Assembly: GCA_003558195.1 (NCBI GenBank)
Contig: PWMM01000018.1
Coordinates: 1 to 7,394 of the forward strand
Length of the DNA: 7,394 nucleotides
DNA from: Syntrophomonadaceae bacterium
GTDB taxonomy: Bacteria; Bacillota; Dethiobacteria; DTU022
Direction: 5' to 3'
Shown: positions 1 through 6,884 of the stretch, one piece after another
Layout of the letters: each line of letters opens with the position of its first letter
How positions within the stretch are numbered: position 1 is the first letter of the stretch
Position numbers and translations under genes: made by a program
The notes under the pieces: generated by a model
What the model was told of the DNA's origin: nothing
The model's database searches: none
What the model saw: the letters and a program-made list of their open reading frames with translations, nothing else

Positions 1-40
1 AACAATTTAATTCGCTAACTTAAATGGAGGAGAAGAAGAT

Positions 41-2806
41 ATGGACTACCGGGATACTTTGAACCTGCCGCAGACTGAATTTCCAATGCGGGCTAAATTA
101 CCACAGCGTGAACCGGAAATGCTTGAATTATGGGAGAAGCTGGCGATTAATAAACTGGCTCGCGAAAACCGTAAAGGGGGTCCCCGTTACATATTGCATG
201 ATGGGCCACCTTACGCAAACGGTAATATTCACATGGGACATGCTTTAAATAAAGTCCTCAAAGATATTATCAATAAATATAAAACCATGCGGGGCTTTGA
301 TTGTCCTTATGTTCCGGGCTGGGATACACACGGCCTGCCTATAGAGCATCAGATCATCAAAACCAAGAAACTTGATCGTAAAGAAATCGGTGATCTTGAG
401 TTTCGCAGAATGTGCCATGAATATGCCCTGGAATATGTTGATATTCAAAGAGAGCAGTTTAAACGGTTGGGGGTCAGGGGGGACTGGGACAACCCTTACC
501 TCACCCTTGCTCCTGAGTTTGAAAGTCGCCAGGTAAAAGTATTTGGAGCCATGGCAGAACGGGGCTACATTTATAAAGGAATGCGTCCGGTATATTGGTG
601 TGCCAGTTGTGAAACCGCCCTGGCTGAAGCCGAAATAGAGTATGGCAATAAAGTCTCAGATTCTATTTATGTAAAATTTCCCTTCCTTGATGATAAGAAC
701 CTTTTTGGCGGAGTAAAGAATACTTTCTGTTTGATTTGGACTACCACTGCCTGGACTATTCCGGCTAACCTGGCTATTGTTCTCCACCCGGAGCTAGACT
801 ATGTCCTGGTTGAAGCTGGAAAGGAAAGATATTTACTGGCCGAAGGGTTACTGGAAGAAGTATCTAACCTGGCTGGTTCTGAGCAGCCCTGGCCGATTTT
901 AAAGCGTTTCAAAGGTAGTGAATTGAATGGGTTGACCTGCCGTCATCCCCTTTACGACCGGGAATCTGTTTTGTTATTGGGAGAACATGTTACTCTTGAG
1001 CAGGGAACGGGCTGTGTCCATACTGCACCTGGCCATGGGCATGAAGACTTTATGGTAGGGCAGGAAAATAACTTGCCGATCCTAAGCCCCTTGAATGACA
1101 GGGGTATATTTACCGAAGAAGCCGGTCAGTATGCCGGAATGCATTATGAAAAGGGTGGAAAACAGGTAATCGAAGATTTAGATCAAAACAATGCCTTAAT
1201 CAAAACCATGCCGGTTGAACACCAGTACCCTAATTGCTGGCGCTGTAAATTACCTGTGCTATACCGCGCAACGGAACAATGGTTTGCTTCAATAGATGGT
1301 TTTCGCCAGGATGCTCTTAATGCTATTAATAAGGTCAAGTGGTTTCCCGGGTGGGGTGAAGAGCGAATTTACAATATGATCTCCGAACGACAGGACTGGT
1401 GTATATCTCGCCAGCGAGTCTGGGGAGTGCCTATCCCGATTTTTTACTGCACCAGGTGTAATACTCACCTGATTAATAAAGAGACCATTGAAGCAGTCAG
1501 TCTCCTTTTTTCGAAAGAAGGATCTGATGCCTGGTTTGTGAAAGAAGCCGCTGAAATCCTTCCAGTCGGGACCACCTGCCCTTCCTGTGGGAACGATGGT
1601 TTCAGGAAAGAAACTGATACCATGGATGTCTGGTTTGATTCCGGGTCCAGTCATGACGCGGTTCTTGAAACCAGGCCGGAACTGAGCTGGCCATCTGATC
1701 TTTACCTGGAGGGCAGTGATCAATACCGTGGTTGGTTTCATTCATCCCTGCTCACGGCTGTAGCGACCAGGGGTGAACCACCATATAAAGCGGTGCTCAG
1801 CCATGGTTGGGTAGTTGATGGTGAGGGTAGAAAAATGTCAAAATCGCTGGGCAATGTTATTGCACCTGAGCATATTATCAAGCAGTATGGGGCAGATATC
1901 CTGCGATTATGGGTCTCATCGGCTGATTTTACTCACGATGTTCATCTTTCAGAGAATATTCTTAAGCAGTTAATAGAAGTTTACCGGAAGATTCGTAACA
2001 CCACCCGTTTTTTGCTGGCTGGTTGTTTCGATTTTAATCCCAGCCATAATGCTGTTAATTATGATGCCTTGGAAGAGATAGATCGGTGGGCTTTGTACCG
2101 CCTGGCAAAGCTGGGCGATAAGGTGACTAAAGCTTATGAGAATTATGAGTATCACCAGGCCTTTCATTCCCTGCACAATTTCTGCGTTGTGGACATGATC
2201 AATTTTTACCTTGACATCATCAAGGACCGTTTATACTGCTCTGCACCGGACGATCATGGTCGACGCTCCGCTCAGACGGTACTATATCTTATTCTTGAAC
2301 ACCTGGTATTAATGATGGCGCCAATTTTGACCTTTACAGCTGAAGAATTATGGCAGTACTTGCCGGCTCGTAAAAAGCAAAGCGTGCAGTTAGCCGATTG
2401 GCCCGAACCTGATCAGGCCTGGCTGGATGAAGATTTAGGTCAACGCTGGCAGGTTTTACTGGAGGTGCGAGAAGAAGTAACGCGGGCTTTAGAACAGTCC
2501 CGGAAAGATAAAGTGATCGGTGGCTCCCTTGAGAGTTCGGTAACGCTCTGGGCTGATCAATCTCTTTTTAAGCAGCTGCAGTATTTTGAAGATCAGCTGC
2601 CCCAGCTTTTTATTGTATCTAAAGCCATGTTAAAACCGGAAAAACTGGAAGCTGCTTCTGGTGCTCGGGATGGACAGCGTTTGCCAGTGAAAATTCTGGT
2701 CGAGAAAACCGGTGGAGAAAAATGTCCCCGCTGCTGGATTTATAGTAATTCAGGGCAGGAACTGTGCATTCGCTGCAGTGATGTAATGGAGCGCCTTAAT
2801 AGCTAA
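41..2806 (+). CDS. ileS: Isoleucyl-tRNA synthetase (class I aaRS, bacterial type)
   Basis: Cytosolic enzyme that charges tRNA-Ile with isoleucine using ATP and edits mis-activated valine. The 921-residue product has the usual full length. Class I signature HMGH (the HIGH motif) is at residues 64-67 within GPPYANGNIHMGH, and KMSKS is at 598-602. The CP1 editing domain shows WTTTAWTIP at 233-241 and GTGCVHTAPGHGHEDF at 322-337. The anticodon-binding helical domain follows KMSKS. A C-terminal zinc finger has Cys895, Cys898, Cys909 and Cys912 (CPRC...CIRC). The ATG start is supported by GGAGG at 26-30, ten nt upstream, and by the typical N-terminus (FPMRAKLPQREPEM). First gene of the visible operon; lspA follows after 28 nt. 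Firmicute ileS genes are often controlled by a T-box leader, but only 40 nt of upstream sequence is in the window, so none can be seen. No frameshift or missing motif. Confidence 0.98.
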   Translation: MDYRDTLNLPQTEFPMRAKLPQREPEMLELWEKLAINKLARENRKGGPRYILHDGPPYANGNIHMGHALNKVLKDIINKYKTMRGFDCPYVPGWDTHGLPIEHQIIKTKKLDRKEIGDLEFRRMCHEYALEYVDIQREQFKRLGVRGDWDNPYLTLAPEFESRQVKVFGAMAERGYIYKGMRPVYWCASCETALAEAEIEYGNKVSDSIYVKFPFLDDKNLFGGVKNTFCLIWTTTAWTIPANLAIVLHPELDYVLVEAGKERYLLAEGLLEEVSNLAGSEQPWPILKRFKGSELNGLTCRHPLYDRESVLLLGEHVTLEQGTGCVHTAPGHGHEDFMVGQENNLPILSPLNDRGIFTEEAGQYAGMHYEKGGKQVIEDLDQNNALIKTMPVEHQYPNCWRCKLPVLYRATEQWFASIDGFRQDALNAINKVKWFPGWGEERIYNMISERQDWCISRQRVWGVPIPIFYCTRCNTHLINKETIEAVSLLFSKEGSDAWFVKEAAEILPVGTTCPSCGNDGFRKETDTMDVWFDSGSSHDAVLETRPELSWPSDLYLEGSDQYRGWFHSSLLTAVATRGEPPYKAVLSHGWVVDGEGRKMSKSLGNVIAPEHIIKQYGADILRLWVSSADFTHDVHLSENILKQLIEVYRKIRNTTRFLLAGCFDFNPSHNAVNYDALEEIDRWALYRLAKLGDKVTKAYENYEYHQAFHSLHNFCVVDMINFYLDIIKDRLYCSAPDDHGRRSAQTVLYLILEHLVLMMAPILTFTAEELWQYLPARKKQSVQLADWPEPDQAWLDEDLGQRWQVLLEVREEVTRALEQSRKDKVIGGSLESSVTLWADQSLFKQLQYFEDQLPQLFIVSKAMLKPEKLEAASGARDGQRLPVKILVEKTGGEKCPRCWIYSNSGQELCIRCSDVMERLNS
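2408..2417. repeat. CCTGATCAGG palindrome, copy 1 (in ileS)
   Basis: Perfect 10-bp palindrome inside the 3' part of ileS. The same 10-mer recurs at 4134-4143 in rluD and 5947-5956 in rqcH. A given 10-mer is not expected even once in 7.4 kb by chance. Function unknown. Confidence 0.6.
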
Positions 2807-2822
2807 TAGCCAATGGGTAGCC

Positions 2823-2828
2823 GGAGGG
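2823..2828 (+). promoter_or_regulatory. Shine-Dalgarno site fixing the TTG start of lspA
   Basis: GGAGGG lies 6 nt before the TTG codon at 2835. There is no ATG at the N-terminus of this frame that would leave the first LspA membrane segment and the DQxTK motif intact, so this site decides the start. Confidence 0.8.
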
Positions 2829-2834
2829 AAGCGT

Positions 2835-3293
2835 TTGCGAAGTTTACTAATTGTAGTTAGTTCAGTCATAATTGTTGATCAAATTACCAAGCAGCTGGTT
2901 AGATCCATGATGGAATTGGGTCAATCATCTACTGTGATCAGTAATTTTTTATATTTTACCTATGTGCGTAATCCGGGTGCTGCGTTTGGCATGTTTCCTT
3001 ACCAAACGGCTTTTTTTATAGCGATTACCCTGGTAGTTGCCATCTTGATTCTTTATTACTATCGTTTTCTTTCTGAAGATCATAAATGGATGCGCCTGGG
3101 ATTGGCACTTCAGCTTGGTGGTGCATTGGGCAACCTTATCGATCGGGTCACTGGTGGTTATGTCATTGATTTTATTAATTTTACAATCTGGCCACCGGTA
3201 TTTAACTTTGCTGATGCGGCGATTGTAGTTGGCATTGGTATTTTCTTGCTTGCTTTTTGGCGTGAATTAAACCTCCAGGAGGAGAGGAGCTGA
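2835..3293 (+). CDS. lspA: Lipoprotein signal peptidase (signal peptidase II)
   Basis: Integral membrane aspartyl protease that removes the signal peptide of prolipoproteins after the lipobox Cys has been diacylglycerylated by Lgt. The 152-residue length is normal. Family motifs in order: DQITK at 15-19, NPGAAFG at 46-52, GNLIDR with the first catalytic Asp at D103, and FNFAD with the second at D127. Hydrophobic segments near 3-14, 56-76, 87-105 and 127-143 match the four-helix topology. It starts with TTG, chosen because GGAGGG is 6 nt upstream and because the product then begins MRSLLIVVSS, typical for the family. The next gene, lgt, acts immediately before LspA in the same pathway and begins 4 nt after this stop. 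All key residues are present, so the enzyme should be active. Confidence 0.97.
   Translation: MRSLLIVVSSVIIVDQITKQLVRSMMELGQSSTVISNFLYFTYVRNPGAAFGMFPYQTAFFIAITLVVAILILYYYRFLSEDHKWMRLGLALQLGGALGNLIDRVTGGYVIDFINFTIWPPVFNFADAAIVVGIGIFLLAFWRELNLQEERS
3278..3289 (+). promoter_or_regulatory. Shine-Dalgarno region of lgt inside the end of lspA
   Basis: The sequence AGGAGGAGAGGA covers the last codons of lspA (encoding QEERS) and gives overlapping Shine-Dalgarno matches about 8-14 nt before the TTG start of lgt at 3298. It implies translational coupling of lspA and lgt and supports the TTG start. Confidence 0.7.
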
Positions 3294-3297
3294 TAAC

Positions 3298-4104
3298 TTG
3301 TACCCAGAACTTTTTACTATCGGTAATCTAACTGTGTATTCATATGGCTTGATGATCGCCCTGGGCGTTTTAATTGCTGCTCTAGCATTATACCGGGAAG
3401 CCCCTGGCGAAAACCTTAATCCCGACCATGTATTGGAAGCGGTTATTGCAGCAACCTTTTTTGGTCTCATCGGGGCGCGTTTGCTCTATGTGTTTTTAAA
3501 CTGGGATTATTTCAGGGCCAATCCTACAGAAATATTATTTGCACAATTTGCCGGACTATCATTTTATGGCGGATTTTTCTTGGGTGCCCTGGTGCTTTAT
3601 TTTTGGAGTAAGTGGCGCAAGGTTGGGTTTTTAAAACTGGCCGATTTAATGGCTCCTTACCTGATACTTGGTTATGCTTTTGGCCGACTGGGCTGTTTTT
3701 TAAATGGTTGTTGTTATGGCCGTGTCACCGACCTTCCCTGGGGGATGCCTGCTTCAATGGCCGATGACCTGTTGCGTCACCCGGTGCAGCTTTATGCCTT
3801 TTTGGGAGCAATTATCGTCTTTTTAATATTAAAACTGCTTCTTCGGCCCATGCGACCATTTATCGGCTTTATGCTTCTCTCGCTGTTTGCCTTATATGGA
3901 ACTTTACGCTTTACTACTGAATTTTTCAGGGATGAAGAAGCAGTTTGGTTGGGTTTAAGCACTGCTCAAAGTTTTAGTTTGGGTTTGGTTCTAGTATCTG
4001 TAATAATTATAATAGCATTCAATAATTTCATAAACCGGCCGGTTTCACCTAAGAAATCAAAAAAAGGCCGTAAAAAACCCAAGAAAAAAGGAGCAAAAAA
4101 ATGA
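3298..4104 (+). CDS. lgt: Prolipoprotein diacylglyceryl transferase
   Basis: Polytopic membrane enzyme that transfers diacylglycerol from phosphatidylglycerol to the lipobox Cys of prolipoproteins, the step before LspA. The 268-residue product shows the typical N-terminus (FTIGNLTVYSYGLMIALG), GARLLYVFLNW at 59-69, LSFYGGFFLG at 87-96, the signature GRLGCFLNGCCYG at 129-141 (R130 matches the essential Arg of the family), HPVQLYAF at 161-168 and RFTTEFFRDE at 204-213. Where the E. coli enzyme has an essential His before the GG pair, this protein has Tyr90. The tail from about 250 is extremely Lys-rich (PKKSKKGRKKPKKKGAKK), presumably cytoplasmic and possibly lipid- or RNA-contacting; that is a guess. 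TTG start supported by a strong Shine-Dalgarno region. The TGA stop overlaps the rluD ATG by 4 nt. Confidence 0.96.
   Translation: MYPELFTIGNLTVYSYGLMIALGVLIAALALYREAPGENLNPDHVLEAVIAATFFGLIGARLLYVFLNWDYFRANPTEILFAQFAGLSFYGGFFLGALVLYFWSKWRKVGFLKLADLMAPYLILGYAFGRLGCFLNGCCYGRVTDLPWGMPASMADDLLRHPVQLYAFLGAIIVFLILKLLLRPMRPFIGFMLLSLFALYGTLRFTTEFFRDEEAVWLGLSTAQSFSLGLVLVSVIIIIAFNNFINRPVSPKKSKKGRKKPKKKGAKK
4090..4104 (+). promoter_or_regulatory. lgt/rluD ATGA overlap with Shine-Dalgarno and A7 run
   Basis: GGAG (4090-4093) followed by a run of seven A (4095-4101) and then TGA. The lgt stop and the rluD ATG share ATGA (4101-4104), the usual layout for coupled termination and reinitiation. The A7 run is also in exact register as an A_AAA_AAA slippery heptamer for lgt; a -1 slip would enter the rluD frame. 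Coupling is the likelier reading. Confidence 0.7.
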
Positions 4105-5078
4105 AAAATGGCCATGATCATGACTTTAGGTCCCCTGATCAGGCTACTGTTTTTCAACGCACAGTAACATGTTCCGCTGATCAAGGCCGGCGCCTTGATC
4201 AGTTTTTATCGCAACCTTTTTTTGGCCTTTCGCGCAGCAGGGCTCAAAAACTGCTGATCAATGAAATGGTTCAGGTTAACGGTTTGCCTTGCAATGATAA
4301 AAACTACCGGGTGCAAGAAGGTGACCTGGTAACTGTAACTATTCCTTTCCCTGAAGAAACCAGGCTGGAACCTGAAGCTATTCCCCTTGACATATTTTAT
4401 GAGGACAAAGATTTGCTTGTTGTAAACAAACCACGGGGGATGGTTGTACATCCGGCTCCTGGTCACCGCAAAGGAACCCTGGTCAATGCGCTATTACATC
4501 ACTGTGCGGAACTTTCTATTATTGGCGGGGTCAAAAGGCCCGGTATTGTACACCGCCTGGATAAGGATACCTCCGGTTTGCTCCTGGTGGCGAAAAATGA
4601 CTTTGCCCACCGAGCTCTTTCAACCCAGCTAAAAACAAGGCAGCTGAAAAGAGAATACTTAGCCCTGGTTAAAGGGGCAGTCAAACCTGTCCAGGGCAGA
4701 ATAGAGGCTCCGGTTGCCCGTCATCCCCGTCACCGGAAAAAGATGGCTGTTGTTGAAACAGGGAAAATGGCTGTTACCCGCTACCGGGTTTTAAAATATT
4801 ACGGGTCTTACAGCTTACTTAAAATTAACCTGGAAACCGGGCGAACTCACCAGATCAGGGTGCACATGGCTTACCTGGGTCACCCCGTGGCAGGTGATTT
4901 AACCTATGCCAGGGATAGCTGGAGTGATCTCCCCCGGGGCCTTGCTGAACCTCAGGCTTTGCATGCCCGGCGTATTAAATTTATCCATCCCCGGTCTGAG
5001 AAAACTTTAGAATTTTCCGCCCCCCTGCCCGAGGCTTTTAAAAAAGGGTTAATTGAACTTAATGCCCGCAAACTATAA
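4101..5078 (+). CDS. rluD: RluA/RluD-family 23S rRNA pseudouridine synthase (YlyB-like)
   Basis: Converts specific uridines of large-subunit rRNA to pseudouridine. The 325-residue product has an N-terminal S4 RNA-binding domain at about 30-82 (RRLDQFLSQPFFGLSRSRAQ onward) and a catalytic domain from about 95. The active-site motif HRLDKDTSGLLL is at 151-162 with catalytic Asp154, and the family motif LETGRTHQIRVHMAYLGHPVAGD is at 244-266. A leader of roughly 28 residues before the S4 domain is little conserved in type. ATG overlaps the lgt stop, with GGAG seven nt upstream. Position next to lspA matches Bacillus ylyB. The exact target uridines cannot be read from the sequence; RluD (1911/1915/1917) is the nearest well-known member. 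Its first hundred bases carry strong palindromes (see separate entries). Confidence 0.93.
   Translation: MKNGHDHDFRSPDQATVFQRTVTCSADQGRRLDQFLSQPFFGLSRSRAQKLLINEMVQVNGLPCNDKNYRVQEGDLVTVTIPFPEETRLEPEAIPLDIFYEDKDLLVVNKPRGMVVHPAPGHRKGTLVNALLHHCAELSIIGGVKRPGIVHRLDKDTSGLLLVAKNDFAHRALSTQLKTRQLKREYLALVKGAVKPVQGRIEAPVARHPRHRKKMAVVETGKMAVTRYRVLKYYGSYSLLKINLETGRTHQIRVHMAYLGHPVAGDLTYARDSWSDLPRGLAEPQALHARRIKFIHPRSEKTLEFSAPLPEAFKKGLIELNARKL
4113..4166 (+). repeat. Cluster of small palindromes at the start of rluD
   Basis: Three perfect inverted repeats follow one another: CATGATCATG (4113-4122), CCTGATCAGG (4134-4143) and TACTGT...ACAGTA (4145-4150 with 4161-4166, 10-nt loop). The cluster directly precedes the terminator-like hairpin at 4177. 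Because TGATCA is self-complementary, the five copies between 4115 and 4260 could pair with one another in the mRNA in alternative ways. Confidence 0.55.
4177..4207 (+). terminator. Terminator-like hairpin inside rluD (possible attenuator)
   Basis: The arm CTGATCAAGGC (4177-4187) and its exact reverse complement GCCTTGATCAG (4192-4202) flank the loop CGGC, giving a perfect 11-bp stem that a G-U pair could extend by one. Five T residues follow at once (4203-4207), with another T-run at about 4218-4224. Stem, short loop and T-tract are the textbook form of an intrinsic terminator. It lies within codons 26-36 of rluD, so if it works it would attenuate rather than end the operon. The codons involved encode the start of the S4 domain, so coincidence shaped by protein sequence remains possible. 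Confidence 0.4.
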
Positions 5079-5093
5079 TTGATTATGATAGTT
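5071..5093. repeat. Weak inverted repeat across both convergent stop codons
   Basis: AACTAT (5071-5076) and ATAGTT (5088-5093) form a 6-bp AT-only inverted repeat, with an inner AAT/ATT pair possible. It includes the stop codons of rluD and rqcH and the 4-nt gap between them. Neither strand has a clear T-tract after it, so it is at best a poor bidirectional terminator. No better terminator is visible for either gene. Confidence 0.25.
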
Positions 5094-6819
5094 GAAAACG
5101 CTTGCACAGTTCAGTATCACGGGGATTTACCGTTATGGTCTTAAAATTTTCGTAAAAAACAAATCCTGGTTTGCCTCCGGGGCGGCGGCGGACGTTACGG
5201 GCTTCGGCATAATCAACTGCCACGGCTGTTCTATCACGGCCCTTGCTGTAATAGGCGGCCAGGAATGCAGCTTCTTCGAGATCTTCCTCAGGAGGAGGGA
5301 AAGAGGTCTCTTTTAAAACCACATGCCCACCCGGTAACTCCCGCACATGGAACCAGGTGTCTCGTCGGGCGGCAGCTTTAAAAGTAATATAGTCATTTTG
5401 ACGGTTATTGCGGCCAACCAGGACGGTATGTCCAGCCGAAGTTTTAAAGCTAAGCGGTTGTGGCGCTGAATCCGGGGTGCGGCGTTCTTTGTTCTTTTCG
5501 CGCAGGTAACCGGCTGCAAGCATTTCCTGCCTGATTTCTTCTAAGGATTCTCCACTGCTGCTTTCTATAGTATAAAGCAGGCTGCCGCAGTATTGAAGCT
5601 CAGAGCGGGTTTTCCGGAGCTGTTTTTTAATCTTATCCTGACCTTTTTTTGCTTTCTGGTAACGGTGAAAATGATCCTGGGCGTTTGTGCTAACCGACCG
5701 GGAAGGATCTAAAGGGACGATCACTTTTTGGTCAGGTTCATAGAGGTGGGGAAGTATTATGGAAGATTGACCTCTTTTAACCTGGTGCTGGTAGGTTAAA
5801 AGTAGTTCACCGTAAAGGCGGTGCAGGGGCGCATTATCGGCTTCATTGAGTTCCTTTTCCTGCTGGGCTTGTTTTTTTTCCAGGTTTTTGAGCCGTCTTT
5901 GGACGGCACCCGTCAGGCGCTCTCGAAGCTGGTTTTCCCGGTCTTTCCTGATCAGGTTGCCGTAAAACTGATCAAGCAGGGTACTGGCTTTTTCAAAGGG
6001 CACCTGCTTTTCCTGTTCCAGGTGTTTTAAGGGAAAGGCGGCATAAAGCTGTTTGCTCGGCAATAAAACCGGATGCAGCTGGCGGTTTGCTGATTTATTA
6101 ACCAGTGCTTTAGCTTGCCCGTAAAGCTCTTCCAGGCACGCCCGGTCATTTCCTGTTAAATTAACACCACCACCGGTAGTACGGTGCCAAAGTTCACGTG
6201 CAATGAGGGGGCTGATGCCATTTACGCTTTCAAGTAGCGCTTTCTCTGGTTTTTTGCCATTCTCAAGCCTCTCCTCCATAGATCTTTTGAACTCTTCCAT
6301 CTCCATCTCAAAAGGATTCAGTTTCTTTTGAGCCGGAACGGAGCGATATTTTTCACCCGGCAGAATAGCGCGTACAGGATTATTCTCCCAGGTTACGGTT
6401 TTTACGGCTCCCAGGATCAAGTTTTTTGTATCAATGAGGATTAAATTGCTGCGCCGCCCCATGACTTCAGCGATCAATTTTACTGGTGGCAATCCTTCCG
6501 GTGGCTGAAAGGCAATTTCCATGATCCTTTCCATGGGCGGGCTGGTAAAAGAAACGGCTCTTCCCCCCAGCAGGTATTTGCGTAAAAGCATGCAAAAAGG
6601 GCTTGGTTTAGCTTTGCTTTGCGGGCGCTGCTCGGTCAGGTGGATCCGGGCATAATTAGGATGTGCTGAAATGAGCAAACCCGGTTGCCTGCCTTTGGAA
6701 TAAAGATGTATAACTATTTCATTATCTGCCGGTTCATAAACGCGTTGTACCGGGGCCCCGGTGAGTTGATCATTTAGCTCATCAGTTATCATTTTCATAA
6801 ACAGGGCATCAAAGGCCAT
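5083..6819 (-). CDS. rqcH: RqcH/NFACT protein: ribosome quality control factor
   Basis: Homologue of eukaryotic Rqc2/NEMF, in older annotation a fibronectin-binding A domain protein. In Bacillus subtilis it binds stalled 50S-peptidyl-tRNA complexes and recruits tRNA-Ala to add C-terminal alanine tails that mark the peptide for degradation. The 578-residue length fits. The NFACT-N domain covers about 1-150 (start MAFDALFMKMITDELN; EVMGRRSNLILID at 118-130). Helical and coiled-coil arms lie at about 285-330 and 380-435. The NFACT-R domain runs from about 455 to 568, with LVGRNNRQNDYITFK at 467-481 and DTWFHVRELPGGHVVLK at 487-503. At the position of the B. subtilis Asp97-Arg98 pair needed for tailing, this protein reads Glu97-Arg98. 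ATG start is supported by GGGAG (6830-6834, minus strand). Convergent with rluD; transcribed from its own promoter. Confidence 0.95.
   Translation of the reverse strand: MAFDALFMKMITDELNDQLTGAPVQRVYEPADNEIVIHLYSKGRQPGLLISAHPNYARIHLTEQRPQSKAKPSPFCMLLRKYLLGGRAVSFTSPPMERIMEIAFQPPEGLPPVKLIAEVMGRRSNLILIDTKNLILGAVKTVTWENNPVRAILPGEKYRSVPAQKKLNPFEMEMEEFKRSMEERLENGKKPEKALLESVNGISPLIARELWHRTTGGGVNLTGNDRACLEELYGQAKALVNKSANRQLHPVLLPSKQLYAAFPLKHLEQEKQVPFEKASTLLDQFYGNLIRKDRENQLRERLTGAVQRRLKNLEKKQAQQEKELNEADNAPLHRLYGELLLTYQHQVKRGQSSIILPHLYEPDQKVIVPLDPSRSVSTNAQDHFHRYQKAKKGQDKIKKQLRKTRSELQYCGSLLYTIESSSGESLEEIRQEMLAAGYLREKNKERRTPDSAPQPLSFKTSAGHTVLVGRNNRQNDYITFKAAARRDTWFHVRELPGGHVVLKETSFPPPEEDLEEAAFLAAYYSKGRDRTAVAVDYAEARNVRRRPGGKPGFVFYENFKTITVNPRDTELCKRFQLS
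5947..5956. repeat. CCTGATCAGG palindrome, copy 3 (in rqcH)
   Basis: Third copy of the 10-bp palindrome also found in ileS and rluD, here in the coiled-coil coding part of rqcH. Another TGATCA lies 20 bp away at 5969-5974. Confidence 0.6.
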
Positions 6820-6829
6820 ATTATTCTCA

Positions 6830-6870
6830 CTCCCGGAGTTTAGTATAGTTCTTAATTTCTAACATGGCAA
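6830..6870 (-). promoter_or_regulatory. Sigma-A-type promoter and ribosome site of rqcH
   Basis: On the minus strand, the -35 box TTGCCA (6865-6870), a spacer of exactly 17 bp (6848-6864) and the -10 box TATACT (6842-6847) match the vegetative consensus at 5 of 6 positions each. Transcription should begin near 6835, leaving a leader of about 15 nt that starts with the Shine-Dalgarno GGGAG (6830-6834). The -35 box lies 14 bp from the end of the toxin remnant upstream. Confidence 0.7.
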
Positions 6871-6884
6871 ATAAATGCTACCCC

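Noticed and set aside
1..40. Possible T-box riboswitch for ileS
   Set aside because: Only the ribosome binding site is inside the window; no T-box sequence or terminator can be seen in 40 bases.
1289..1741. 150-codon open frame on the minus strand
   Set aside because: It lies wholly inside ileS, antisense to the CP1/KMSKS region, with no recognisable motif or ribosome site. A shadow of ileS codon structure.
4206..4466. 86-codon minus-strand frame inside rluD
   Set aside because: Antisense shadow of the S4-domain coding region; no family resemblance and no ribosome site.
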